Assembly: GCF_007828955.1 (NCBI RefSeq)
Contig: NZ_VIVR01000001.1
Coordinates: 6,386,001-6,450,000 of the forward strand
Origin: Kitasatospora atroaurantiaca
GTDB taxonomy: Bacteria; Actinomycetota; Actinomycetes; Streptomycetales; Streptomycetaceae
Direction of reading: 5' to 3'
Length of the DNA stretch: 64,000 nt
The notes under the pieces are model-generated. The model ran no database searches. It was not told the DNA's origin and worked only from the letters and a program-made list of their open reading frames with translations. Below are positions 1 to 7,885 of this stretch, piece after piece. Position numbers and translations under genes: made by a program. Each line of letters opens with the position of its first letter. The stretch's first letter is position 1.

Positions 1-77
1 GGGACAGCATGACCAAGGCGGCGGAGCTGGCAGAGGTCGCGGGGGAGCGACTCGCGGCCGAGCTCCTGGTCCGCTGA
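1..77 (+). CDS. C-terminal end of an upstream gene, possibly IclR-family regulator (partial)
   Basis: An open frame enters from the left edge and stops with TGA at 75-77, encoding about 24 residues ending AAELAEVAGERLAAELLVR. The short amphipathic Ala/Glu/Leu helix resembles the C-terminal helix of IclR-type regulators. In streptomycetes the allantoin regulator AllR commonly sits beside allantoinase and allantoicase, which is the main reason for the suggestion. Too little sequence is present to identify it from the window alone. Confidence 0.35.
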   Translation, partial: DSMTKAAELAEVAGERLAAELLVR

Positions 78-96
78 GCCCTCGTACTTTCCTACA

Positions 97-126
97 TTGA
101 CGTTTTGTTGAAGGCGGCCCTAGGCT
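97..126 (+). promoter_or_regulatory. Candidate housekeeping promoter of the allantoin operon
   Basis: TTGACG at 97-102 is followed after 18 bases by TAGGCT at 121-126. This is an acceptable match to a sigma-HrdB promoter, 110-140 bases before the allantoinase start. The intergenic stretch 78-236 has no other gene. No start site is proven. Confidence 0.35.
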
Positions 127-236
127 CCGAGCCATCGCAGCTGTCAGTCTGATGAAAAGACCTCAACTGCCCCCATGGCGCTGCCCACCCGCCTTCAGCG
201 ACCCCCACTCGTACCATCCCCAGTCCGGAGGTCCAG

Positions 237-1601
237 ATGTCCCTCAGCGAGACGCCACCCACCACCGTGGTGATCCGCTCCCGCCGTGTGGTCCTGCCGG
301 ACGGCGAGCGTCCCGCTGACGTACTGATCCGGGACGGGAAGATCGAGCAGATCGCCGCCCACGGCTCCCTCCTGGCCGGCGACCAGCACCTCACCGATCT
401 CGGCGACGTCGCCCTGCTGCCGGGCCTGGTCGACACCCACGTGCACGTGAACGAGCCCGGCCGCACGGAGTGGGAGGGCTTCGCCACCGCGACCTGTGCC
501 GCCGCCGCCGGTGGGGTCACCACCATCATCGACATGCCGCTCAACTCCATCCCGCCCACCACGACGGTGGACGGCCTGGAGGCCAAGCGGAAGATCGCCG
601 AGGGCCAGGCCTGGGTCGACCTGGGCTTCTGGGGCGGCGCGATCCCGGGCAACGCCGCCGACCTCGAGCCGCTCCACAACGCGGGCGTGTTCGGCTTCAA
701 GAGCTTCCTGGCCCCCTCCGGCGTGGACGAGTTCCCGCACGTCGAGCAGGCCGACCTGGAGACCGCCCTCGCCGAGCAGGCCCGGATCGGCGCGCTGGCG
801 ATCATCCACGCCGAGGACCCGGCCGTCCTGGAGGCCGCCCCGCAGCAGCCCGGCGTGCACTACCGCGACTTCCTCGCCTCGCGCCCCGATGACGCCGAGG
901 CCGCCGCGGTCGCCCGTCTGCTGGACACCGCCCGTCGCACCGGCGCCCGCGTCCACATCCTGCACGTCTCCTCCGCGGCCGTCCTGCCCCTGCTCCGCCA
1001 GGCCCGCGAGGACGGCGTCCAGGTGACCGCCGAGACCTGTCCGCACTACCTCACCCTCGCAGCCGAGGAGGTGCCGGACGGCGACACCGCCTTCAAGTGC
1101 TGCCCGCCGATCCGCGACGAGTCCAACCGCGACCAGCTCTGGGCCGCACTGGCGAACGGCGAGTTCATCGCCGTCGTCTCGGACCACTCGCCGTCCACGC
1201 CGGATCTGAAGCTGCTGCAGAAGTACGGCGGCAGCGGCGACTTCGCCGCCGCCTGGGGCGGCATCGCCTCCCTGCAGCTGGGCCTTCCGGCCATCTGGAC
1301 CGAGGCCCGCCGCCGGGGCCACACACTGAGCGACGTCATCCGATGGATGTCCGCCGGCCCGGCCTCGCTGGTCGGTCTGACCGGTACCAAGGGCGCCATC
1401 GCCGTCGGCCACGACGCCGACCTGGTCGCCTTCGACCCCGACGGCGAGTTCGCCGTCAATGCCGAAGAGCTGCACCACCGCAACCCCGTCACCCCGTATG
1501 CGGGCAAGACGCTGACCGGCTCCGTCCGGACGACCTGGCTTCGCGGTCGGGTCGTGGACGTGGACGCCGAGCCGTTCGGCCGCCAGATCACTCGTCACTA
1601 G
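237..1601 (+). CDS. allB: Allantoinase
   Basis: Cyclic amidohydrolase that opens allantoin to allantoate in purine catabolism; cytoplasmic, binuclear metal enzyme. The 454-residue length is normal. Visible metal-site elements are the HVH pair (H68, H70) in DTHVHVNEPGRTEWEG, the likely carboxylated lysine K155 in VFGFKSFLAPSG, H191 in IIHAEDP, H243 in ILHVSSA and D316 in SDHSPSTPD. The start at 237 has a GGAGG ribosome site at 227-231. The allantoicase gene follows after nine bases, so the two are almost certainly co-transcribed. Regulation by an IclR/AllR-type repressor upstream is inferred from streptomycete gene order. Dihydropyrimidinase is the main alternative, but the neighbouring allantoicase settles the choice. 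Confidence 0.95.
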   Translation: MSLSETPPTTVVIRSRRVVLPDGERPADVLIRDGKIEQIAAHGSLLAGDQHLTDLGDVALLPGLVDTHVHVNEPGRTEWEGFATATCAAAAGGVTTIIDMPLNSIPPTTTVDGLEAKRKIAEGQAWVDLGFWGGAIPGNAADLEPLHNAGVFGFKSFLAPSGVDEFPHVEQADLETALAEQARIGALAIIHAEDPAVLEAAPQQPGVHYRDFLASRPDDAEAAAVARLLDTARRTGARVHILHVSSAAVLPLLRQAREDGVQVTAETCPHYLTLAAEEVPDGDTAFKCCPPIRDESNRDQLWAALANGEFIAVVSDHSPSTPDLKLLQKYGGSGDFAAAWGGIASLQLGLPAIWTEARRRGHTLSDVIRWMSAGPASLVGLTGTKGAIAVGHDADLVAFDPDGEFAVNAEELHHRNPVTPYAGKTLTGSVRTTWLRGRVVDVDAEPFGRQITRH

Positions 1602-1610
1602 GAGACTCAG

Positions 1611-2876
1611 ATGAGCACCGTCAACACCCCGAGCGCTCCGTTCACCGAGCTGGTCAACCTGGCCTCCCGCCTGCTGGGCGCCGGCGTGGTCGCCACCAAC
1701 GAGGACACCTTCGCCGACGCGGAGAACCTGCTGGTCGCCAAGCCCGCCGAGTTCCGCGCCCACACCTTCGGCCACAAGGGCCAGATCATGGACGGCTGGG
1801 AGAGCAAGCGCCGCCGCGGCGTCTCCGCCGAGCAGCCGCACCCGACCGACGAGGACCACGACTGGACGATCGTCCGCCTGGGCGTCGGCGGCGTGATCCG
1901 CGGCGTGATCGTGGACACCGCCCACTTCACCGGCAACTACCCGGAGTCCGGCTCCGTCCAGGGCGCCTCGATCCCGGGCATTCCCTCGGTCGAGGAGCTG
2001 GAGCAGGCCGAGTGGGTCGACCTGGTACCCCGCACGGCGCTCCAGGGCGACACCGCCCACGAGTTCGAGGTTGCGGACGAGACCCGCTACACCCACGTGC
2101 GCCTCAACATCTGGCCGGACGGCGGCGTGGCCCGCCTCCGCGTGCACGGCGAGGTGCTGCCCGACCCGCGTGAGCTGGACGGCCTGACCTTCGACCTCGC
2201 CGCGCAGGAGTTCGGCGGCGTCGCCGAGGCCGCCTCGGACCGCTACTTCTCCTCCCCGCACAACCTGAACGCTCCCGGCCGAGCCTCCGTCATGGGCGAG
2301 GGCTGGGAGACCCGGCGTCGGCGCGACAAGGCCAACGACTGGGTACAGATCGCCCTGGCCGGGGGCGGCGAGGTCCTTGCCGCCGAGGTGGACACCACCC
2401 ACTTCGTCGCCAACGCCCCCGGCTGGGCCGACCTGGTCGGCTACGACGCCTCGAACGGCGGCAACCCCTCGGACGACGCGGACGGCTGGTTCGAGATCCT
2501 GCCCCGTACGCGGCTGCAGCCCGACACCCGGCACAAGTTCCGCCTCAACGTCGGCCGCCCGGTCACCCACGTCCGGATCAACGTCTACCCGGACGGCGGC
2601 CTGGCCCGCCTGCGGCTGACCGGCAAGCTCACCGAGGCCGGCCGCGCCGCCCTCGCGCTCCGCTGGTTCAACGCCCTGCCGGTCGCCGAGGCCGAGGCCG
2701 CGCTCACCGAGGCCGGCCTGAACGCGGAGGAAGCCACCGCGCTGACCGCCGCCCGCCCGCTCGCGGACGCCGCCGCGACCACCGCCGCCGTCGCTGCCCT
2801 GCAGCCGACCGACGGCCCCGACGGCGAGCAGTCCTCCCGCCGCCGCTCGGCGATCTGGCGCCTTCTCGGCGTCTGA
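1611..2876 (+). CDS. alc: Allantoicase
   Basis: Hydrolyses allantoate to ureidoglycolate and urea, the step after AllB. The family's duplicated jelly-roll fold is visible as two similar halves. The first carries GHKGQIMDGWESKRRR and VDTAHFTGNYPES; the second carries MGEGWETRRRRDKANDW and VDTTHFVANAPG. At 421 residues it is longer than the usual 320-370. The surplus is an Ala/Glu-rich C-terminal tail after about residue 345 that looks helical and ends in a basic SSRRRSAIWRLLGV segment. The start has GGAGA a few bases upstream. It is in one operon with allB, and catalase follows 46 bases later. The function of the tail is unknown. Confidence 0.93.
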   Translation: MSTVNTPSAPFTELVNLASRLLGAGVVATNEDTFADAENLLVAKPAEFRAHTFGHKGQIMDGWESKRRRGVSAEQPHPTDEDHDWTIVRLGVGGVIRGVIVDTAHFTGNYPESGSVQGASIPGIPSVEELEQAEWVDLVPRTALQGDTAHEFEVADETRYTHVRLNIWPDGGVARLRVHGEVLPDPRELDGLTFDLAAQEFGGVAEAASDRYFSSPHNLNAPGRASVMGEGWETRRRRDKANDWVQIALAGGGEVLAAEVDTTHFVANAPGWADLVGYDASNGGNPSDDADGWFEILPRTRLQPDTRHKFRLNVGRPVTHVRINVYPDGGLARLRLTGKLTEAGRAALALRWFNALPVAEAEAALTEAGLNAEEATALTAARPLADAAATTAAVAALQPTDGPDGEQSSRRRSAIWRLLGV

Positions 2877-2922
2877 GTCCGAACCTTTCTCCACGCACCG
2901 CCTCACCTCAGAAGGACCCTCC

Positions 2923-4383
2923 ATGTCCAAGATCTTGACCACGGAGTCCGGCGCCCCGATCGCCGACAACCAGAACTCGGCCTCGGCCGGCGAGTACGGC
3001 CCGCTGCTCATCCAGGACCAGCAGCTGCTCGAGAAGCTCGCCCGCTTCAACCGTGAGCGCATCCCGGAGCGCGTGGTGCACGCCCGTGGCTCCGGCGCGT
3101 ACGGCTACTTCGAGGTGACCGACGAGGTCTCGCAGTTCACCCGGGCGAACTTCCTCTCCGAGGTCGGCAAGCGGACCGAGGTCTTCCTGCGCTTCTCGAC
3201 CGTCGCGGGCAACCTGGGCTCCAGCGACGCGGTGCGTGACCCCCGCGGCTTCGCGCTGAAGTTCTACACCGAGGAGGGCAACTACGACCTCGTCGGGAAC
3301 AACACCCCGGTGTTCTTCATCAAGGACCCGATCAAGTTCCCCGACTTCATCCACTCGCAGAAGCGCGACCCGTTCACCGGCGTGCAGGAAGCCGACAACG
3401 TCTGGGACTTCTGGGCGCACTCGCCGGCCTCGACCCACCAGATCACCTGGCTCTTCGGTGACCGCGGCATCCCGGCCTCGTACCGCCACATGAACGGCTA
3501 CGGCTCCCACACCTACCAGTGGGTCAACGAGTCGGGCGACGCGTTCTGGGTGAAGTACCACTTCAAGACCAACCAGGGCATCCGCTCGCTGGACGGCGAC
3601 CAGTCCGCCGAGGTGCTCGGCGCCGACGCCGACAGCCACCAGCGTGACCTGCACCAGGCCATCGAGCGCGGCGTGTTCCCGTCCTGGACCCTGTACGTCC
3701 AGCTGATGCCGGTCGCCGAGGCGGCGGACTACCGCTTCAACCCCTTCGACCTCACCAAGGTGTGGCCGCACGCGGACTACCCGCTGCAGAAGGTCGGCCG
3801 CCTGGTTCTGAACAAGAACCCCGAGAACGTCTTCGCCGAGGTGGAGCAGTCCGCCTTCTCGCCGAACAACTTCGTTCCCGGCATCGGCCCGTCCCCGGAC
3901 AAGATGCTCCAGGGCCGCCTCTTCGCCTACGCGGACGCCCAGCGCTACCGCCTCGGTGTCAACCACACCCTGCTCGCCGTCAACGCCCCCAAGGCGACCG
4001 AGGCGAACAACTACGGCCGTGACGGCCTGTCGGCGATCAACAAGTCCGGCCGCGGCAAGAACTACGAGCCCAACTCGTACGACGGCCCGGCCCAGACGGA
4101 CAGCGCGCTGGCGGCGCCGGTGGCCCTCAACGGCTACACCGGCACCTACACCACGCCGGCCCACACCAAGGACGACGACTTCTTCCAGGCCGGTGAGCTC
4201 TACCGCCTGATGTCGGCCGGTGAGAAGACCCGCCTGATCAACAACATCGCGGGCTTCCTCGCGCAGGTCACCCGCGACGACATCGTCGAGAAGAACCTCG
4301 CCCACTTCCACGCGGCCGACGAGGAGTACGGCGCCCGCCTGGAGGCCGCCGTCGCCAAGCTCCGCGCGGGCGACGAGAGCTGA
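2923..4383 (+). CDS. katA: Monofunctional haem catalase
   Basis: Disproportionates hydrogen peroxide. The 486 residues match small-subunit (clade 3) catalases. Visible features are distal H53 in RVVHARGSGAYG, the distal Asn in LVGNNTPVFFIKDP (126-127), and the proximal haem tyrosine Y336 in RLFAYADAQRYRLG. It lies 46 bases after allantoicase on the same strand with its own AGAAGGA ribosome site, and a strong hairpin terminator follows. No fur-like catR gene is adjacent, unlike some streptomycete katA loci. Inference: the enzyme may clear peroxide released by urate oxidase in the same pathway, so the gene would be a pathway accessory and not only a general stress gene. Confidence 0.93.
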   Translation: MSKILTTESGAPIADNQNSASAGEYGPLLIQDQQLLEKLARFNRERIPERVVHARGSGAYGYFEVTDEVSQFTRANFLSEVGKRTEVFLRFSTVAGNLGSSDAVRDPRGFALKFYTEEGNYDLVGNNTPVFFIKDPIKFPDFIHSQKRDPFTGVQEADNVWDFWAHSPASTHQITWLFGDRGIPASYRHMNGYGSHTYQWVNESGDAFWVKYHFKTNQGIRSLDGDQSAEVLGADADSHQRDLHQAIERGVFPSWTLYVQLMPVAEAADYRFNPFDLTKVWPHADYPLQKVGRLVLNKNPENVFAEVEQSAFSPNNFVPGIGPSPDKMLQGRLFAYADAQRYRLGVNHTLLAVNAPKATEANNYGRDGLSAINKSGRGKNYEPNSYDGPAQTDSALAAPVALNGYTGTYTTPAHTKDDDFFQAGELYRLMSAGEKTRLINNIAGFLAQVTRDDIVEKNLAHFHAADEEYGARLEAAVAKLRAGDES

Positions 4384-4450
4384 ACCCGACCAACCCTCCC
4401 GGGCCACCCGGGCCCACGCTCTCAGTGAGCTGGGTCGGGTGACCGAACGC

Positions 4451-4485
4451 GGGCCTCTCCCCCCTGGGCAGTGGGGGAGGGGCCC
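4451..4485 (+). terminator. Intrinsic terminator after catalase
   Basis: A 13-bp GC stem (4451-4463 with 4473-4485, one wobble pair) closes a 9-base loop and is followed by GTTCTCTTTC. It sits 67 bases after the katA stop, ending the allantoin/catalase transcript. Confidence 0.75.
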
Positions 4486-4631
4486 GTTCTCTTTCCCGCA
4501 GCGCTCCAACTCTCCGCTGGCATATGCCAACTGAGCTGTCTTCACCACTTCGACGTGCCTGGGAACGTCCTGTGGATAGGCTGGAGATGCCGCGGTCCTT
4601 CCGCGCGCCGGGACGAACGGAAGGGGTCGCC

Positions 4632-5411
4632 ATGTCGGCACAGAGCCGAGGCCGCCAGGCCATCCTCGCCGAGGGCGGCCCGGGCCCGTTCGGCACACTG
4701 CAGCGCGCGCTCCGGCTGCTGGAGGCGGTGGACCGTCACCCCAACGGCGCCCCGCTCGCGGTGCTCGCCCGTGAGCTGTCGCTCCCGGTGCCCGCGGTCC
4801 AGGAGCTGGCCGAGGTCCTGGAGATCGAGGGGTACCTGATCTGCCAGGAGGGCGGCTGGGTGCTCGGCGGCACCTTCGCACTGCTCGGCCAGTCCAACCG
4901 CGAGCAGTTGGTCCGGACCCGGCTCGACCACAAGCTCGCCGAACTCCGCGACGAGCTCGGCGCCGCCGTCTACTTCAGCCGCTACCACGACGGCGAGCTG
5001 ACGGTGGAGGCGGTCGCGGCGGCGGAGTACGCCCCGGCCGTGGAGGAGTGGGTCGACTTCAAGGCCACGGCGCACGCCAGCGCCATCGGCAAGTGCCTGC
5101 TGAGCCAGCTCGACCACGACGGCCGCCGGGACCACCTCGCCCGCCACCCGATCGCCCGCCTCACCTCCCGGACCATCACCGACGCCGAGCAGCTGATGCA
5201 CCGTCTGGAGCGCCAGCCCGCCACCGTCCCGGTCCTGGACATCCAGGAGTACGCCCTCGGCACCGTCTGCGCCGCCGTCCCGGTCACCGCAGGCAGTACC
5301 GTCGGCTGCCTCGCCACCTCGATGCCGGTCGACAACATCCACCGCCTCCGCGCCGCGGCCGAACTCCTGGCGGAGCGGGCGGCGCCGCTGATGCTGGCGA
5401 TCGCCGTCTGA
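4632..5411 (+). CDS. IclR-family transcriptional regulator
   Basis: A 259-residue one-domain-plus-effector regulator. An N-terminal winged helix-turn-helix (about residues 15-75; FGTLQRALRLLEAVDRHP, LAVLARELSLPVPAVQELAE) is followed by an IclR ligand-binding domain (about 85-255; ATAHASAIGKCLLSQLD, then AVPVTAGSTVGCLATSMP). The start at 4632 is preferred because the domain alignment begins just after it and GGAAGGGG lies upstream; in-frame starts at 4524 and 4587 would add poorly conserved residues. It follows the katA terminator, so it has its own promoter. It could control the purine genes to its left or the protease remnant; the target cannot be read from the sequence. Confidence 0.85.
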   Translation: MSAQSRGRQAILAEGGPGPFGTLQRALRLLEAVDRHPNGAPLAVLARELSLPVPAVQELAEVLEIEGYLICQEGGWVLGGTFALLGQSNREQLVRTRLDHKLAELRDELGAAVYFSRYHDGELTVEAVAAAEYAPAVEEWVDFKATAHASAIGKCLLSQLDHDGRRDHLARHPIARLTSRTITDAEQLMHRLERQPATVPVLDIQEYALGTVCAAVPVTAGSTVGCLATSMPVDNIHRLRAAAELLAERAAPLMLAIAV

Positions 5412-5653
5412 GCCATCTCGTACCCCCGTCCGGGGTCACCTGGGCGGTCGGACCCAATCCGGTGCCGACCGTTGATCGACCGGACGACCGCACCCGGACT
5501 CGCCCCGCCCGCAGCCGTTCCGTGGTCTGCGGTCGTGGTCCGACGCGCGCCCCGACCTGGGCCGTGTCGTGCCCGAAGGCTGTACCGCCCGGGCCGGCGA
5601 GATACCGGTGCCGGGCGTCGCAAGTCCCCTTACGACCCCTGAGGAGGACTCTC

Positions 5654-6534
5654 TTGACGGTTTCCACTGCTTCTGCTGCTCGTCGCTGGCTACTCGCCGG
5701 TGTCAGCAGCCTCGCGCTCGTCGCCTCCGGTGCGCGCGCCGCTCCGGGTGGCGGCCTCCGCCGCGACGTGCGGCCCAGAACGGTGCCACGGTGCTCGCCT
5801 CCTCCGGTGACGACGGCAGTTCGGGCAGCAAGAAGACTCCGGTCAAGCAGGGAGGCACCACGCTTCCCACCCCGGAGGCCGGCTGGCCCGCCTCGGACCC
5901 GCTGGTGACCGGCGTCGGTGGCACGTACCTGGGCACCGACCCGGCGGCCACCACCGGCCGGGTGGCCGACAGCAGCGACCAACCCGCCAAGTGCCGCTCC
6001 AACCCGGGTGTGGCCGAGGTGGGCTGGACCTTCTCCGGTGGCGGCTACAGCCACATCTTCGACCGGCCGGACTACCAGTCGACCCTGTCGGCCGGCAGCA
6101 CCGCGGTCGCCGGCAAGCGCGGCGTCCCCGACGTGGCGCTGCAGGCCAGCGCCGGTACGGGCGCGCTGGTCTACCTCTCGCTGCCGCCGGACGGTCAGGG
6201 CGGCCTCAGCTGCGGGGACGCCCCCTGCAGCACGGGCTGGTACGACATCGGCGGCACGTCGCTTGCCTGCCCGGAGTGGGCGGGCATGGTCGCGATCGCC
6301 GACCAGCTGAACGGCGGCGGTCTCGGGCTGATCAACCCGGCGCTGTACCGGATCGGCGCCGACCCGGTGAAGTACGCGGCGGACTTCTACGACGTGACGA
6401 CCGGGAACAACACCGCCGATCCCGCCGTGCCCGGCTACCCCGCCACGACCGGATGGGACCCGGTCACCGGGCTCGGCACGCCCAACGCGGCGAAGCTGCT
6501 GCCCGACCTGGTCGCCGCCGCGCACGCGGGCTGA
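5654..6534 (+). pseudogene. Truncated, frameshifted S53 (sedolisin/kumamolisin) secreted protease
   Basis: TTG at 5654, preceded by a good GAGGAGG site (5641-5647), starts a normal signal peptide (ARRWLLAGVSSLALVASGARA). About 40 codons later, near 5770, the matching frame changes from frame 2 to frame 1. Frame 1 then gives the C-terminal part of a sedolisin: the oxyanion region ATVLASSGDDGS, the catalytic serine motif GGTSLACPEW (Ser codon 6259-6261), and the calcium site around DFYDVTTGNN and GWDPVTGLGTPN. The propeptide and the part with the catalytic Glu and Asp, together some 300 residues, are absent. The gene therefore looks like an internal deletion plus frameshift. No single frame can give a functional secreted enzyme. 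Confidence 0.8.
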
Positions 6535-6558
6535 CCTCGCCGGCAGGTAGGGGTATCT

Positions 6559-6636
6559 CAGGGGCGCGGGGAACTGCGCGAATCGGGAGGCTGCAGGCCG
6601 ACGCCTTCCGATCTCGCGCAGTACCCCGCGCCCCTG
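6559..6636. repeat. GC-rich intergenic palindromic repeat, copy 1
   Basis: Two 21-bp arms (6561-6581 beginning GGGGCGCGGGGAAC; 6614-6634) are inverted with one mismatch. The interior also pairs (ATCGGGAGGC with GCCTTCCGAT), giving a near-continuous stem of about 31 bp with an 11-base loop. It lies between the protease remnant and the diiron-protein gene. Three more copies occur at 7.7, 12.5 and 39.2 kb. Confidence 0.9.
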
Positions 6637-6674
6637 TCCGTGGCTGATGGGGTGCCTGTCCACCGGCAGGGGAT

Positions 6675-6700
6675 TCTTATTAGACTCAATGTCGATAAGA
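6675..6700. promoter_or_regulatory. AT-rich inverted repeat, candidate operator
   Basis: TCTTAT (6675-6680) and ATAAGA (6695-6700) form perfect 6-bp arms 14 bases apart, about 85 bases upstream of the diiron-protein start, in an unusually AT-rich patch. It may be a regulator site or contain the operon's promoter. Confidence 0.35.
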
Positions 6701-6783
6701 GCGGTCGAAACCCTTGTGGGCCGCTCTACCCGCGAGTAAGTTGCCCAGAGTCGAGCCGCCACCCGCAGGTCAGGAGGCCCCCC

Positions 6784-7674
6784 ATGCCCCGCCCCACCGC
6801 ACCGACCACGGTTCACGACAGCCTCGTCCTGGAGCCCCGGGACGTCCGCTTCGACTGGTCGCAGCTGCCGTTGCACTGGATCCCGGACGAGCCGATGGCC
6901 ACCCACACCATCAACGTGCTCCACCTGCTGCTGCCTGAGGGGGAGCGGTGGTTCGTCAAGGTCTTCAAGGACGCCCTGCCGATGATCAGGGACGACCAAC
7001 TGCGCGAGGAGGTGCTCGGCTTCATCGGCCAGGAGGCCATCCACGCCGAGGCGCACCAGGAGGTCCTCGACCACCTGCTCGGCCAGGGGCTCGACCCGCG
7101 CCCGTACGTCCGCCAGGTCACCTGGCTCTTCCGGCGGATCCTCGGGGACAAGCCCGGCCTGACACCCGCTCAGCGCCGCGAGAACATCATCGAACGGGTG
7201 GCCTTCGTCGCCGCCATCGAGCACTTCACCGCCTTCCTGGGCAACTGGGCCCTCAACTCGCCGGGCCTGGACCGCGCGAAGGCCGACCCGACCATGCTCG
7301 ACCTGCTGCGCTGGCACGGCGCCGAGGAGGTCGAGCACCGCAGCGTCGCGTTCGACCTGATGGTCCACCTCGACCCGGGCTACCTGCGCAGGGTCCGCGG
7401 CATGCTGATCTCGGGGCCGCTGCTGGTCCACCTCTGGGCACGCGGAGCCCGCTTCCTGCTCGCCGCCGACCCCACCCTGGAGGGCAGGATCAAGCCCACC
7501 TGGCGCGAGGCCCAGGTGAACGGCCGCCGCGGCCTGCTCCCGCAGCCCGGCCGGATGGCCCGCTCCGCCCTGCGCTACTTCCGGCCCGGCTACCACCCCA
7601 CCCAGGAGGGCTCGTCCAGCCAGGCCCTCAGCTACCTCGCCACCTCCCCGGCGGCCCGCGCCGCGGCCAGTTAG
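6784..7674 (+). CDS. Metal_hydrol (PF10118) family protein, probable ferritin-like diiron enzyme
   Basis: A 296-residue protein of the family usually named 'predicted metal-dependent hydrolase'. Helical E/H motifs typical of diiron sites are visible: FIGQEAIHAEAHQ (about 78-90), AIEHFTAF (about 142-149) and WHGAEEVEHRSVAFD (about 178-192). This arrangement fits a four-helix carboxylate-bridged diiron centre better than a hydrolase. The start at 6784 has AGGAGG ten bases upstream. It is followed by a flavin/2Fe-2S reductase, an M24-fold protein and an EphD-like enzyme. Inference: it may be an oxygenase or desaturase fed with electrons by the next gene. Substrate unknown. Confidence 0.8.
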   Translation: MPRPTAPTTVHDSLVLEPRDVRFDWSQLPLHWIPDEPMATHTINVLHLLLPEGERWFVKVFKDALPMIRDDQLREEVLGFIGQEAIHAEAHQEVLDHLLGQGLDPRPYVRQVTWLFRRILGDKPGLTPAQRRENIIERVAFVAAIEHFTAFLGNWALNSPGLDRAKADPTMLDLLRWHGAEEVEHRSVAFDLMVHLDPGYLRRVRGMLISGPLLVHLWARGARFLLAADPTLEGRIKPTWREAQVNGRRGLLPQPGRMARSALRYFRPGYHPTQEGSSSQALSYLATSPAARAAAS

Positions 7675-7698
7675 GCACATCGCCCAGCCACGCACGAC

Positions 7699-7805
7699 CA
7701 GGGGCGCGGGGAACTGCGCGAGATAGGAAGGCGACGACCTGTGCCCTGCCCCCTCGCGCAGTTCTCCCCCAGCCTTCGGCCGGGAGGTGCCCCCACGCGC
7801 CCCTG
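7699..7805. repeat. GC-rich palindromic repeat, copy 2, with a nested insert
   Basis: The left arm (7701-7721) is identical to copies 1, 3 and 4. The right arm (TCGCGCAGTTC, resuming as GCGCCCCTG at 7797-7805) is split by about 31 bases (7765-7795; TCCCCCAGCC ... GGAGGTGCCCCCA). It lies inside the operon, between the diiron-protein stop and the reductase ribosome site. Confidence 0.85.
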
Positions 7806-7885
7806 CGGTAACCCGATCCCGATCGGTAGCCCACCCACTGACGAAGCCTCCCAGTTGCACTATCCAGGGACAGGAGCCCGTACGG

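Noticed and set aside
195..3062. Long open frame on the minus strand opposite allB and alc (955 codons)
   Set aside because: It is antisense to two well-conserved enzymes. Its composition (Gly/Val/Arg/Asp rich) is the typical mirror of GC-biased codons; there is no domain.
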